This document shows positions 8,863 through 18,443 of a stretch of 64,000 bases of DNA, piece by piece. Position 1 is the first letter of the stretch, and each line of letters starts with the position of its first letter. The DNA comes from S015-6 sp964479535 (GTDB lineage: Bacteria; Desulfobacterota; DSWW01). The DNA lies in contig CAYZMM010000036.1 of assembly GCA_964479535.1 (NCBI GenBank), forward strand, positions 1-64,000, read 5' to 3'. The notes below the pieces were generated by a model. It was given only the letters and a program-made list of their open reading frames with translations, made no database searches and had not been told where the DNA came from. The translations under genes were made by a program, and so were the position numbers.

Positions 8863-10058
8863 TGCCCCTTCTCCTCTCCCGGTTTCTTCTGGGCGACCTC
8901 ATCCCCACCTTCGGCGTGGGCCTGCTGACCTTCACACTGGTCCTGCTCATGGAGAAGGTGATGCGGATCGTCGAGTGGATCGTCCGCAAAGGGGTGTCCA
9001 TCACGGACGTGCTCAAGATCTTCGGCGCCCTTCTCCCGAGCTTCTTCGTGTTCACCATGCCCATGGCCGTTCTCCTGAGCGTACTGCTCACCTTCAGCCG
9101 CATCCAGTCGGACAACGAGATGTATGCCCTCAAGGCCTGCGGGGTGAGTCTCTACAGGCTCCTTCCCCCTGTTTACGCCTTCGGCTGCCTGGTGACGGCG
9201 GCCTGCCTCTTCCTGACGGGCTGGGCCGCGCCCCGATCCGCACATTCCTTCCAGTCCACGTTCTATTCCATGGCGACGCAGAACCTCTTCGTCGGCTTGA
9301 AGGAACGGGTCTTCTTCGACGGTCTGCCGAATTTCGTCCTCTACGTGGAAAACGTCGTACCGGAACGAAACGAGGTGAAGGGCGTGTTCATCTCGGACCA
9401 GACCCTCACCGAACAGCCGGTCTACTACTTCGCCGAGGAAGGGGAGGTCCGCGGGAATGCGGAAAGGGGAACGATCACCCTCATCTTGAAAAACGGTGCT
9501 GTTCATCGTCTGGAGGGGTCCGATCTGGGCATCTATCAGATCGCACACTTCGACCGGTATCGGGTCCGGGTCAACGTGGCGAAGCTGCTGATGCCCAGGG
9601 CCCGCAGCAGTCGGGAGCGGCGCATGGAGGAGCTTACCCTGCCCGAGCTGCGGGAGAGGATCCTCACGGGCGACCATGACGAAAAGGAGGCTCGAAAGCT
9701 CGGGCTCAACTACCACCAGCGATACGCCTTTCCCTTCGCCGCACTCGTGTTCTGCTCCCTGGGGGTGCCCCTTGCCCTGATTTCCCAGCGTGCGGCCCGA
9801 TACACCGGATTCTCCCTGAGCATCGTTGTGATGCTGCTCTTCTTCGTACTGATGCAGGCGGGTTCCGCATTGACGTTCGCAGGAACCGTTCCGGCCGCGC
9901 TGGGCGCCTGGCTTCCCAACCTCGTGCTGGGCACCATGGGCGTGTACCTGACGTGGAGAAAGGCGGAGGAGAAGCCGCTGAAGATCCTCGATGCGTATGC
10001 CCAGCTCGTCCGGGATCTTCAGGAGGCGATTCAGAGCCGGCTCCGCGAACGGTTCTGA
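8862..10058 (+). CDS. lptF: LptF, LPS export ABC permease
   Basis: A 398-residue YjgP/YjgQ-family permease. Three N-terminal helices (with MEKVMRIVEWIVRKGV and FTMPMAVLLSVLLTFSRIQSD) are followed by a periplasmic beta-jellyroll domain (about 100-280) and three C-terminal helices (YAFPFAALVFCSLGVPLAL onward). With LptG and LptB it pulls LPS from the inner membrane onto the LptC/A bridge. It starts in the TGATG overlap with the GT39 stop, so expression is coupled. LptB, C and A are not in the window. Confidence 0.93.
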   Translation: MPLLLSRFLLGDLIPTFGVGLLTFTLVLLMEKVMRIVEWIVRKGVSITDVLKIFGALLPSFFVFTMPMAVLLSVLLTFSRIQSDNEMYALKACGVSLYRLLPPVYAFGCLVTAACLFLTGWAAPRSAHSFQSTFYSMATQNLFVGLKERVFFDGLPNFVLYVENVVPERNEVKGVFISDQTLTEQPVYYFAEEGEVRGNAERGTITLILKNGAVHRLEGSDLGIYQIAHFDRYRVRVNVAKLLMPRARSSRERRMEELTLPELRERILTGDHDEKEARKLGLNYHQRYAFPFAALVFCSLGVPLALISQRAARYTGFSLSIVVMLLFFVLMQAGSALTFAGTVPAALGAWLPNLVLGTMGVYLTWRKAEEKPLKILDAYAQLVRDLQEAIQSRLRERF

Positions 10059-10087
10059 GGGTCCCGGAACAGAGAAGGAGCCTCTTC

Positions 10088-11179
10088 TTGTCCTTGCTGA
10101 CACGATACCTGGTGAGAGAGTTCCTCCGGCTCTTTTCTCTCTGTCTGGCGGGCGGGGTCGTTCTCTATCTGGTCATCGACCTGTTCGACCGAATCAACAT
10201 CTTCATTCGGTACGGAGCCGACATCAAGTGGGTGGTCCTGTTCCTGCTCTACAAAGTCCCTCTCATGGTCTATCAGATCGTCCCGGCCACGATGATGCTG
10301 GCCGTGCTCCTCACGCTCGGGCTCATGTCGAGAAGCAACGAGGTACTGGCGCTGCGCACGAGCGGCATCCCCGTGTCCCGCATCGCAGCCCCCTTCGTGG
10401 GTATTTCCCTGGTGGTGAGCCTGGGCGCCTTTCTGCTCAACGAGTTCGTCGTGTCTCCTGCCTATCAGCGGTCCGAGTACATCCGCCGAATCCTCATTGA
10501 AGGGCAGACGCCCTTCAGCATGATGGTCCGGGACCGGATCTGGTTCAGAGGAGAAGAGGGATTCTACAAGATCGCCTCCTTTCTTCCGGCCAGGAAGGAG
10601 CTCCAGGGGGTCACCTGGTTCACCGTTGCAAGGCCCTTCCAGCTCTCGCGACGCATCGACGCGGCCAGGGCAACCTGGGAAGGGGATCACTGGATCTTCC
10701 ATGACGTGGTGGAGAGAGCCTTTCGGGAGGGCGAAATGGTGGACATCGCCCGGGCGGAACGGAAGAGGATCGATCTGGCGGAAACCCCCAAGGATTTCGA
10801 GGTCCTCCGAACCGAGACGGACGAGATGCCGCTGCGAAAGCTGATACCTTACATCCGGAAGATCGAGTCGGAAGGATACGACTCGACCCCGTACCGGGTG
10901 GATCTGCAGGTGAAGATCTCCTACCCCGTCCTGAACATCATCACCGCCTTCCTGGCCATCCCCTTCGCCCTGAGGTTGCCCCGCGTGGGGGGCCTTGCCG
11001 CGGCGGCCGGGACGAGCCTGATCCTCGGGTTCACCTATTGGATTCTTTTTGCCGTGGTCGTGTCGATCGGCCGGACCGGCATGCTGCCGCCCCTGGTGGC
11101 GGCCTGGGCCGCGAACATCCTGTATGCGTCCCTGGGCATCTACCTGCTGCTTCGCGTGGAATCCCGGGCGATTACTTGA
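10088..11179 (+). CDS. lptG: LptG, LPS export ABC permease
   Basis: A 363-residue LptG-type permease with the same three-helix, jellyroll, three-helix plan as LptF. LLTRYLVREFLRLF opens it and SNEVLALRTSGIPVSRIA follows the second helix. TTG at 10088 is taken as the start because AAGGAG lies seven bases upstream; no ATG is available at that position and the N-terminus then matches the family. It lies 29 bp after lptF. The pair forms the transmembrane core of the LPS extractor. Confidence 0.9.
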   Translation: MSLLTRYLVREFLRLFSLCLAGGVVLYLVIDLFDRINIFIRYGADIKWVVLFLLYKVPLMVYQIVPATMMLAVLLTLGLMSRSNEVLALRTSGIPVSRIAAPFVGISLVVSLGAFLLNEFVVSPAYQRSEYIRRILIEGQTPFSMMVRDRIWFRGEEGFYKIASFLPARKELQGVTWFTVARPFQLSRRIDAARATWEGDHWIFHDVVERAFREGEMVDIARAERKRIDLAETPKDFEVLRTETDEMPLRKLIPYIRKIESEGYDSTPYRVDLQVKISYPVLNIITAFLAIPFALRLPRVGGLAAAAGTSLILGFTYWILFAVVVSIGRTGMLPPLVAAWAANILYASLGIYLLLRVESRAIT

Positions 11180-11180
11180 T

Positions 11181-11215
11181 CAGGACAAAGGACAAAGGTA
11201 AAAGGTCAAAGGCCC
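11181..11215 (+). repeat. AGGACAAAGG-type short tandem repeat
   Basis: Directly after the lptG stop lies a purine-rich run of overlapping GGACAAAGG / GGTAAAAGG / GGTCAAAGG units ending in GGCCC. The reverse complement of the same design occurs at 38889-38919. Its function is unknown. Confidence 0.5.
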
Positions 11216-11259
11216 GGCCACGTCGCCTGCACAGCCGGCCGGACGAGTAGATCCTGGAA

Positions 11260-11294
11260 ATTGCGAGGGCGCGACAGCGCCCGCGGCAATCCCC
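11260..11294. repeat. REP-like palindrome, copy 1
   Basis: ATTGCGAGG and GGCAATCCCC flank a GC-rich core with internal GGGCGC/GCGCCC pairing. Related copies occur at 38607, 42713, 44092, 44183 and 58995. It occupies the 200-bp gap between lptG and the GT9 gene, where no other gene is seen. Confidence 0.5.
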
Positions 11295-11380
11295 TGGTGC
11301 AGAGTGCCCCCCTTCGTTGGAAGGGGAAACGGGCTGAATGAACGGTCTTCGCTCGATCTGAAAGGCCGGGGAACGGTCGG

Positions 11381-12442
11381 ATGGTTCTCTCTCTGAACGG
11401 TGACCCGAAGAACATCTGTATTCTGCGCCTGTCGGCGGTGGGGGACGTCTGTCACACCGTGCCGGTCGTGCGGGCCCTTCAGGACCACTGGCCCGCCGCA
11501 CGTCTCACATGGGTCATCGGGAAGCTGGAATCCACGCTGGTGGGTGACCTCCCGGGGGTGAACTTCCTCGTTCTGGACAAGTCCCGCGGCTGGCGGGCGT
11601 ACCGTGATCTGAAGCGCGACCTGCAAGGAAAGACATTCGACCTGCTTCTGCACATGCAGGTCTCCCTCCGCTCCAGCCTTGCCAGCCGCCTGATTTCCAG
11701 CCCGGTCCGGCTGGGCTTCGACCGAGAGCGCGCCCGGGACCTCCAGTGGCTGTTCACAACCCACCGGATCGCGGCCCGGAAACACCAGCACGTGATGGAC
11801 GGCCTCCTCGGCTTCGCCCACGCCCTGTGCATACCGGACCCTGCCGTCCGCTGGGACATTCCGATCCCGGACAGGGCGCGACAGTTCGCGGCCAGGCACG
11901 TGGAAAGCGGAAGGAAGACACTCATCATCAGCCCCTGTTCGACCTCGCGATACCGCAACTGGCGAAACTGGCGCCCGGATGCGTACGCCGCGGTGGCCGA
12001 CCATGCCGCGCAGAAACACGGCATGCAGGTGATCCTCACGGGGGGGACCACCAAAAAGGAAGCAAGGTACGGCAACGATATCTGCAGGATCGCAGCACAC
12101 GGTCCGAACAACCTCATCGGGAAGACAGGCCTGAAGGAGTTGCTCGCCCTTCTGGACAGGGCCGATGTGCTGGTCGCCCCCGATTCGGGACCGGTCCACA
12201 TGGCCACCACCGTCGGGACGCCGGTGATCGGCCTGTACGCAACCTCCAACCCGATGCGCACGGGGCCCTATTACAACCGTGAGTGGGTCGTGAACAAATA
12301 CCCGGAGGCCCTGGAGGCGGAACTCGGCAAGAGGGTCGATGAGGTGCCGTGGGGAAAACGGGTACGCAACCCGGCCGCCGTCGACCGGATCCGCGTGACG
12401 GACGTGACGGACAAGCTGGACGCTCTGCTCACCTCAGACTAG
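11381..12442 (+). CDS. GT9-family heptosyltransferase (WaaC/RfaF-like)
   Basis: A 353-residue GT9 enzyme. The N-terminal Rossmann half starts with ICILRLSAVGDVCHTVPVVRAL, the ADP-heptose:LPS transferase signature. The C-terminal half has APDSGPVHMATTVGTPVIGLY, which binds the nucleotide sugar, and a YRNWRNW segment typical of heptosyltransferase I-like members. It should add a heptose or other sugar to the LPS core in the cytoplasm. It follows the lpt/GT39 cluster, and its 3' end overlaps the convergent histidine kinase gene by 14 bp. Confidence 0.88.
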   Translation: MVLSLNGDPKNICILRLSAVGDVCHTVPVVRALQDHWPAARLTWVIGKLESTLVGDLPGVNFLVLDKSRGWRAYRDLKRDLQGKTFDLLLHMQVSLRSSLASRLISSPVRLGFDRERARDLQWLFTTHRIAARKHQHVMDGLLGFAHALCIPDPAVRWDIPIPDRARQFAARHVESGRKTLIISPCSTSRYRNWRNWRPDAYAAVADHAAQKHGMQVILTGGTTKKEARYGNDICRIAAHGPNNLIGKTGLKELLALLDRADVLVAPDSGPVHMATTVGTPVIGLYATSNPMRTGPYYNREWVVNKYPEALEAELGKRVDEVPWGKRVRNPAAVDRIRVTDVTDKLDALLTSD

Positions 12443-15116
12443 GGGACGTTGCTTCCTGGGGGGGCGGATCCAGTGCTCTCAGGTGGGCTTCCAGGGTTTC
12501 CCTGGACTGCTCGAAGACGTGCTTCAACCGGGAGAAGACCTCCTGTGCCTCCTGCAAATCCCCGCCGGCACCGATCCTCTCCATCCTGCAGGCAAGATCC
12601 CGCATCGCCCCCGCACCCGCGTTGGCACAGGATCCCTTGAGGCTGTGCGACCGGGACCGGATCTCTTCGGCATCCCCTTCGCGAAGGGCCGTTTCCAGGC
12701 AGCGGAATTGCTCTTCACTGTCGGACAGGAAGGTCTCGATCAGCTCGCGCTCGAACGCTCGGTCCCCGTCCGCCACCTCCCGGATCTGATCGATTTCAAC
12801 GAGCCCGGCCGGGGAAGACTCCTTCGGGGAAACGAACCCGCCCGACGGCAAGGCTCCCCCGAGGTGCCTGTCCAGAACCTCGCCGAGGCCCAGGGCGGTG
12901 ACCGGCTTGCTCACATAGTCGTCCATGCCCGCCTCCAGGCATCTCTCCCGGTCCCCCTTCAGCGCATGGGCCGTCATGGCCACGACCGGGATGTCGTGCC
13001 GCAGGACCCGGGACCCGGGATCGCGGATGATCCGGGTTGCCTCGAACCCGTTCATCTCCGGCATCTGCACGTCCATCAGCACGAGATCGTACCGAATCCT
13101 CTCCAGTGCCGTGAGCGCCTCCTGGCCGTTGGCAACCGCATCGGCGCGATAGCCCAGCTTCTCCAGGATGCGGATCGCCACCTTCTGGTTGACCACGTTG
13201 TCCTCGGCCACCAGGATGCGAACCCTCCTCTTCTTGTCCTCCACAAGGGTGTGCCGGGTGATGATCGGCCTCGTCGGCCTCTCGGACCCGCCGGAAGCGA
13301 TCCCGAGGACGGTCGCAAGGCAGTCGTACAGCTGGGAGACCTTGACCGGCTTCGTCATGTAAGCGCAGAACCCGGCCTGCTGCAGCTTCTGGGCGTCCCC
13401 CCGCTGCCCAACGGACGTGAGCATGACCAGGGCCGTATCCCTCAGGGCCGGTTCCGCCTTGATCTTCTCCCCCAGGGTCTTCCCGTCCATGCCCGGCATC
13501 TGCATATCCACCAGGGCGATCCGGAACGGGTCCTCCTCCTGGACCGCACGTTGCAGGATCGCCAGGGCCTCGGGACCGTCCGCGGCCTCTTCGAAACGAC
13601 ACTCCCAGGACCGGAGCAGTTCCCGGAGCACGAGCCGGTTGGTGGGATGATCGTCCACCACCAGGATGCGGGTGCCCCGAATGTCCTCCGGCACGATGAC
13701 GTCCCGGTCGCGGGCGCCCGGTTGCTTCTCCAGCACCACGGTGAACCAAAAGGTGGAGCCTTGTCCCGTCTGGCTCGCCACGCCGATCCGGCCGCCCATC
13801 ATCTCGGCGAGCTGCTTCGAGATCGCAAGGCCGAGACCCGTGCCCCCGTACTTCCGCGTGATCGACGCGTCCACCTGGTAGAAGGTCTGAAAGAGCCGAT
13901 CCAGGCTTCCTTCCGGGATCCCGATCCCCGTGTCCGTAACGTCGAAGCGCAGCGTCACGTGGGTCTCGGTCTCCCGGGCGAGGCGGACGCGGATGTGGAC
14001 CTCTCCCTGGGCGGTGAATTTGATCGCGTTTCCGACCAGGTTGAGCAGTGCCTGCCGGAGCCTGCCCGGATCTCCGCGAACCAGCGAAGGGACATCCGGA
14101 TAGGCGAGGCAGGAAAGCTCCAGCCCCTTCTCATCGGCCGCCACGGCCATCATGTCGATCACGTCTTCCAGGGTCGTTCGAAGGTCGAAATCGAGCACCT
14201 CCAGATCGAGCTGGCCCGCCTCGATCTTGGAGAAATCCAGAATGTCGTTGATCAGGGACATCAACGACTCGGCAGAGGAGCGCACTGTCTGCACATACTC
14301 GAGCTGTTCCCGGCTCAGGTCCGTGTCGACCAGCAGGCTGGTCATCCCGAGGACGCCGTTCATGGGGGTCCGGATCTCGTGGCTCATGTTGGCCAGGAAC
14401 TCGCTCTTCGCCACGTTCGCCGCAGCCGCCTTCTTCGCCAGCTCCTGCGCGCTCTCCGAGGTCTCCCGGAGCCTCTCGTTGGCCGCCTCCAGAGCCTCCT
14501 TCGCCTGGGCCAGCTTCTCCTGCTCCTCCTGCATGGTCACCTGGCCCCGGTACCGAAGGGCCTCGAACACGTAGGCAAGGGCGGAGACGATCAGGAAGGA
14601 GCCGGTGAACCGCACGATCGTGTCCATCTCGTAGGGGTAGATCCCGAAGAAATCGTTCGGGTCGATGAGCAGGAAGATCGTACCGGCCAGAAAGGCGCCG
14701 TTCCAAAGGATTCCCTCCCGCTTCCCGAGGAGGAAGAAGATGCAGGGGGGGAGTCCGAAATACCAGAGGAGCTTGGATCCCTGCGCGCCCGCGTCGTTGA
14801 CCAGGACCTGAAACACGAGGAAGATCAACAGGGCCAGGGAGACCCGGAAGAGAACCACCACCCGTTTCATCGTTCGGACCAGGTGGAGGACACAGAGCAA
14901 CCAGCAGCCGATCAGCACCTCGGACGTGGCTTCGAGCAGGTCGCCGCCCAGTATGTCGGAAGCGGCGAGACTGATCATGAGGACGAGACCGATGAGGGAG
15001 GTGAAGGCGAGGACGAGTCTCTTGCGCCTCTCCTCGAAATCGTACTCCTGGAACTCGGCGGGAGACAGGGAAGAAGAACGCAACACCTGGAAAAGGATCT
15101 TGAACGTCTTTCTCAC
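12429..15116 (-). CDS. Hybrid sensor histidine kinase with two receivers and an HPt domain (BarA/ArcB-like)
   Basis: An 895-residue protein. Residues 35-190 contain about five or six membrane helices, with no recognised sensor motif. A coiled coil (195-232) leads to HisKA with H246 in SHEIRTPMNG. HATPase boxes follow (GNAIKF, DTGIGI, GGTGLGL). Receiver 1 has D537 (LVDMQMPGMDG), receiver 2 has D682 (LMDVQMPEMNG), and the HPt domain has H824 (SHSLKGSCAN). This is a full four-step phosphorelay in one chain, lacking only a DNA-binding output. No response regulator gene is adjacent, so the partner is elsewhere. Confidence 0.95.
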   Translation of the reverse strand: MRKTFKILFQVLRSSSLSPAEFQEYDFEERRKRLVLAFTSLIGLVLMISLAASDILGGDLLEATSEVLIGCWLLCVLHLVRTMKRVVVLFRVSLALLIFLVFQVLVNDAGAQGSKLLWYFGLPPCIFFLLGKREGILWNGAFLAGTIFLLIDPNDFFGIYPYEMDTIVRFTGSFLIVSALAYVFEALRYRGQVTMQEEQEKLAQAKEALEAANERLRETSESAQELAKKAAAANVAKSEFLANMSHEIRTPMNGVLGMTSLLVDTDLSREQLEYVQTVRSSAESLMSLINDILDFSKIEAGQLDLEVLDFDLRTTLEDVIDMMAVAADEKGLELSCLAYPDVPSLVRGDPGRLRQALLNLVGNAIKFTAQGEVHIRVRLARETETHVTLRFDVTDTGIGIPEGSLDRLFQTFYQVDASITRKYGGTGLGLAISKQLAEMMGGRIGVASQTGQGSTFWFTVVLEKQPGARDRDVIVPEDIRGTRILVVDDHPTNRLVLRELLRSWECRFEEAADGPEALAILQRAVQEEDPFRIALVDMQMPGMDGKTLGEKIKAEPALRDTALVMLTSVGQRGDAQKLQQAGFCAYMTKPVKVSQLYDCLATVLGIASGGSERPTRPIITRHTLVEDKKRRVRILVAEDNVVNQKVAIRILEKLGYRADAVANGQEALTALERIRYDLVLMDVQMPEMNGFEATRIIRDPGSRVLRHDIPVVAMTAHALKGDRERCLEAGMDDYVSKPVTALGLGEVLDRHLGGALPSGGFVSPKESSPAGLVEIDQIREVADGDRAFERELIETFLSDSEEQFRCLETALREGDAEEIRSRSHSLKGSCANAGAGAMRDLACRMERIGAGGDLQEAQEVFSRLKHVFEQSRETLEAHLRALDPPPQEATSPSLR

Positions 15117-15385
15117 TGCCGCGCCTCCTGTTCAGACATACGGATCCGCTCTCTCAGGTCTAGATCGGCACCTTTTTTCTGGAATCTTAGCGCTTTAGGC
15201 TTTTGTAAATGAAGTTATAGACGTTCCGTTTTTGACAAATCGGCGCCGGGAGCTACAATGGGAAAGGATCGGAACCGCCCGTGCGGGCTTCCGTGATGTG
15301 ACGCAAGTTCGAGCCTTTTCCCTGTCCCTCCCTTTCCCACCGTCTCAACGCCTGGCCTCCGGGTGCCTGCGTGCACGAGAAGGGT

Positions 15386-16504
15386 ATGCAAGAAGACCTG
15401 CTGGACAGCATGACGAACAGGCGGCTGGCCGCCATTGCCGAGAAGGCCCTCGACGGCGTTCCGGTGAGCGAAGAAGAGGCGGTCACGATGCTCACCACCA
15501 ACGACGCCCTCGAGCTGGGGGCGATCGCCCATGCCTTACGGGCGAGACTTCACGGGGATCGGGCCTTCTACGGCGTCAACATGAACCTCAACTACACGAA
15601 CGTCTGCGAGCTGCGCTGCCCGCTGTGCGCCTTTTCCCGGGACGAGGGCGATGCGGATGCCTACCTCCTCAGTCTGGAGGAGATCGAGGCAAGGGTACGC
15701 GACGGGGTCCGTCTGGGCATCGACGAAGTGCACATCGTGGGAGGGCTCCACCCCGGTCTCCGGTTCGACTACTTCGAAGAGATGCTGCGGCGTATCAAGG
15801 GCGTGAAGCCCGAGCTGTTCATCGTGGCCCTGACCGCGGTGGAGTTCGACTACCTGGCCCGAAGGAATGCGCTGTCCCTCGAGGAGGTCTTCGGTCGGCT
15901 CAAGGACGCAGGGCTCGGTGCCCTGCCCGGCGGCGGCGCGGAGATCTTCGACGAGGGGATCCGCGAGCTCATCGCCCCGGGAAAGATATCGGGCACGAGG
16001 TGGCTCGAAGTGATGCGAACGGCCCACTCCCTGGGCCTGAAAACGAACGCCACGCTGCTCCACAATCACATGGAAGGGCCGGAAGAGGTGGCGGACCATC
16101 TGTCCCGGATCCGCGCCCTCCAGGACGAGACAGGCGGGTTCAAGACCTTCGTGCCCCTCACCTATCACGACGCGAACACCCGCGTGAAGGCAAAACGGTC
16201 CGGCACGACCGGGTTCGGAGACATCCGGCTCTACGCCACGAGCCGGATCTTCCTGCACAATGTTCCCCATCTGAAGGCGCTCTGGATGTACGTGGGGGAG
16301 AAAATGGCCCAGGTCCTGCTGCGATTCGGGGTGGACGACATGGGCGCCACCTACCACTACGAGAAGGTCGTGCATGCGGCCGGAGCCTCCACGCCGGACT
16401 TCGGAAGCGAAGCCCATCTGAGACGGCTCATCGAAGCGGCCGGGCTGGTACCGGTACGGGCCACAGCAGACTATCATCCGGTCGAGAGGGACGGGACCAC
16501 ATGA
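15386..16504 (+). CDS. mqnE: Aminodeoxyfutalosine synthase MqnE
   Basis: A radical-SAM enzyme joining adenosine from SAM to 3-enolpyruvylbenzoate in the futalosine menaquinone pathway. The cluster motif is CELRCPLCAF (CX3CX2C) after NLNYTNV. VGGLHPGLRFDYF and ATSRIFLHNVPHLKALWMY are family signatures. The ATG at 15386 is taken; a GTG at 15371 adds five residues, and neither has a convincing ribosome-binding site. It is the first gene of a seven-gene mqn set and overlaps mqnA by ATGA. It was separated from MqnC by its C-terminal YHYEKVVHAAGA and its position. Confidence 0.92.
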   Translation: MQEDLLDSMTNRRLAAIAEKALDGVPVSEEEAVTMLTTNDALELGAIAHALRARLHGDRAFYGVNMNLNYTNVCELRCPLCAFSRDEGDADAYLLSLEEIEARVRDGVRLGIDEVHIVGGLHPGLRFDYFEEMLRRIKGVKPELFIVALTAVEFDYLARRNALSLEEVFGRLKDAGLGALPGGGAEIFDEGIRELIAPGKISGTRWLEVMRTAHSLGLKTNATLLHNHMEGPEEVADHLSRIRALQDETGGFKTFVPLTYHDANTRVKAKRSGTTGFGDIRLYATSRIFLHNVPHLKALWMYVGEKMAQVLLRFGVDDMGATYHYEKVVHAAGASTPDFGSEAHLRRLIEAAGLVPVRATADYHPVERDGTT

Positions 16505-17367
16505 AGCTCGGCTACATCGACTACCTGAACTGCTATTCGCTCTACTATCATATGTTCGAGAGACAGCGAATCCCGAACGTGGAGGTCCGCGCGGGCTACC
16601 CTTCCGATCTGAACAGGCGGATGGCCCTGGGAGAGCTGGACATGAGCCCCATCTCTTCCGCCGCCTATCCGGGCATGGAGCGGGCCGTGATGCTGCTCCC
16701 CGATTTCTGCCTCAGCTCGGTCGGGTACGTGCGATCGGTCATTCTCAACAGCACGGTCCCGATCGAGGATCTGCACGGGAAGCGCGTGGGCCTCTCCCGG
16801 GCCTCCGAGACGTCGGTCGTGCTCCTGAGAATCCTGCTGGAGAGCACCTACGGGTTGAAGCCTTCCTACCTGCCGGTGAGCCCGAAGCCGTCGCTCGAGG
16901 AGGAGGGGTGTGACGCCGCCCTCGTCATCGGGAACGAGGCGATGCTGCAGGCGAACGAAACGGTTGCCTATACCTATGACCTGGGAGATCTCTGGCTCAG
17001 GAAGACCGGCTACCCCGTCGTCTTTGCCGTCTTCGCCGTCCGGGAGGAAGCCGCCGAGCGGCACGCTCGGGCGATCGAGGCGGTGGCAGGGTCTTTCCTC
17101 GCCTCGATCAACTGCCTCGAAAGGGGAGAGCCCTACCTGATCGAAAGGGCGGAACGCAAGTACCCCGGGATCCGATACGACGTTCGGGCGTATTTCTCGC
17201 TTCTCCAGTACCGTTTCTCGCGGGAACTGAAGGAAGCGCTCACCTTCTATCTGACAAAGGCGGGCGAAATGGGCCTGCTCGGTGAGGTGGGCCCCCTGAA
17301 GTTCATCGACATTGGAGGATCCGGAGAAGAGGCACGGGGCGACCGATGGACCACGGCGACGGTCTGA
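16501..17367 (+). CDS. mqnA: Chorismate dehydratase MqnA
   Basis: A 288-residue periplasmic-binding-like fold enzyme without a signal peptide. It opens with LGYIDYLNCYSLYYHM and has GELDMSPISSAAYP, SRASETSVVLLRILLE and the DAALVIGNEAML segment of MqnA. It converts chorismate to 3-enolpyruvylbenzoate, the substrate of MqnE. It starts in the ATGA overlap with mqnE and ends 22 bp inside mqnC, so all three are probably translated from one message. Confidence 0.93.
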   Translation: MKLGYIDYLNCYSLYYHMFERQRIPNVEVRAGYPSDLNRRMALGELDMSPISSAAYPGMERAVMLLPDFCLSSVGYVRSVILNSTVPIEDLHGKRVGLSRASETSVVLLRILLESTYGLKPSYLPVSPKPSLEEEGCDAALVIGNEAMLQANETVAYTYDLGDLWLRKTGYPVVFAVFAVREEAAERHARAIEAVAGSFLASINCLERGEPYLIERAERKYPGIRYDVRAYFSLLQYRFSRELKEALTFYLTKAGEMGLLGEVGPLKFIDIGGSGEEARGDRWTTATV

Positions 17368-18443
17368 AAAGAAGGGTCTATGACGGGGAGCGCATCGAAG
17401 CCCGGGAGGCGGCCGCGCTCTTTGCCTGGGATCCGATCGAGCTGGGCAGGGCCGCAGACCACCGGAGAAGGCTCGCCCGGCCCGCCAACCGGGTGGGCTT
17501 CATCCTGGACCGGATCATCAACTTCACCAATGTGTGCGAGGCAAGGTGCGCCTTCTGTGCCTTCCACGCCAGGCCCGGGCGTATGGAGCCGTACGAGCTT
17601 TCCACCGATGAGATCCTGGGCAAAGTGGAAGAACTGGTGGAGGCGGGCGGCACGCAGGTAATGCTCCAGGGGGGGCTCCATCCGGATTACGGGCTGGACA
17701 CCTACGTCCGCATGGTGCGCTCCGTGAAGGAACGATACCCGGACATCACCCTCCACTCTTTCTCCCCGGCGGAGCTTCTCCACGTGGCGGAAAAGGAGAA
17801 GGTCACGCTGGACGACGCGATTGGAAGACTGAAAGAAGCGGGGCTCGATTCCGTCCCCGGAGCCTCGGATCTCCTGGTGGACCGGGTCCGCTCGCGGGTG
17901 AGCCCGAGGAAACTCACGAGGAATCAGTGGGCGGAGGTCATGGTCCGCCTTGCCGGGAACGGCCTGAAGTCCAGCGCCACCATGACCTACGGCTTCGGCG
18001 AGACGCCGGAAGAGCGGATCGCACACCTCGATACGGTGCGGACCGTGCAGGATCGTACCGGCATCGTGCGGGCCTTCATCCCCTGGTCCTTTTCGCCCCG
18101 GAACACGGACATGGCCGAAACGGTCCCTGCAACCGGGATCGATTACCTGAAGACCGTGGCGGTCTCCCGGATCTTCCTGGACAACGTCACCCACATTCAG
18201 GCCGGATGGCTCACCGAGGGGCTCAAGCTGGCCCAGGTCGCGCTCACCATGGGGGCGACCGACATGGGCGGGGTCCTCACAGAGGAGGTCGTGGTCAAGG
18301 CCACGGGCATCGAGACCCGAACCCACCGCGATGAGCTCGTGGACCTGATCCGGGACGCCGGCATGATCCCGGTGCAGAGGGACTCCGACTACAACGAGAT
18401 CCGGGTGTTCGGGCCACCGGAACAGGACGGGCGCCATGCCTGA
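17346..18443 (+). CDS. mqnC: Cyclic dehypoxanthine futalosine synthase MqnC
   Basis: A 365-residue radical-SAM enzyme with CEARCAFCAFHA (CX3CX2C) after INFTNV. GGLHPDYGLDTYV and the HSFSPAELLHVAEKE segment are MqnC-type. It cyclises dehypoxanthine futalosine. The two radical-SAM genes share a common frame, but the C-terminal MGGVLTEEVVVKATGI block and the WSFSPRNTDMA loop point to MqnC. It overlaps mqnA by 22 bp and mqnD by 8 bp. Confidence 0.92.
   Translation: MDHGDGLKRRVYDGERIEAREAAALFAWDPIELGRAADHRRRLARPANRVGFILDRIINFTNVCEARCAFCAFHARPGRMEPYELSTDEILGKVEELVEAGGTQVMLQGGLHPDYGLDTYVRMVRSVKERYPDITLHSFSPAELLHVAEKEKVTLDDAIGRLKEAGLDSVPGASDLLVDRVRSRVSPRKLTRNQWAEVMVRLAGNGLKSSATMTYGFGETPEERIAHLDTVRTVQDRTGIVRAFIPWSFSPRNTDMAETVPATGIDYLKTVAVSRIFLDNVTHIQAGWLTEGLKLAQVALTMGATDMGGVLTEEVVVKATGIETRTHRDELVDLIRDAGMIPVQRDSDYNEIRVFGPPEQDGRHA

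Noticed and set aside
12483..15212. A 909-codon frame antisense to the histidine kinase
   Set aside because: It is a high-GC shadow: no domains, odd composition, while the opposite strand has a full hybrid kinase.
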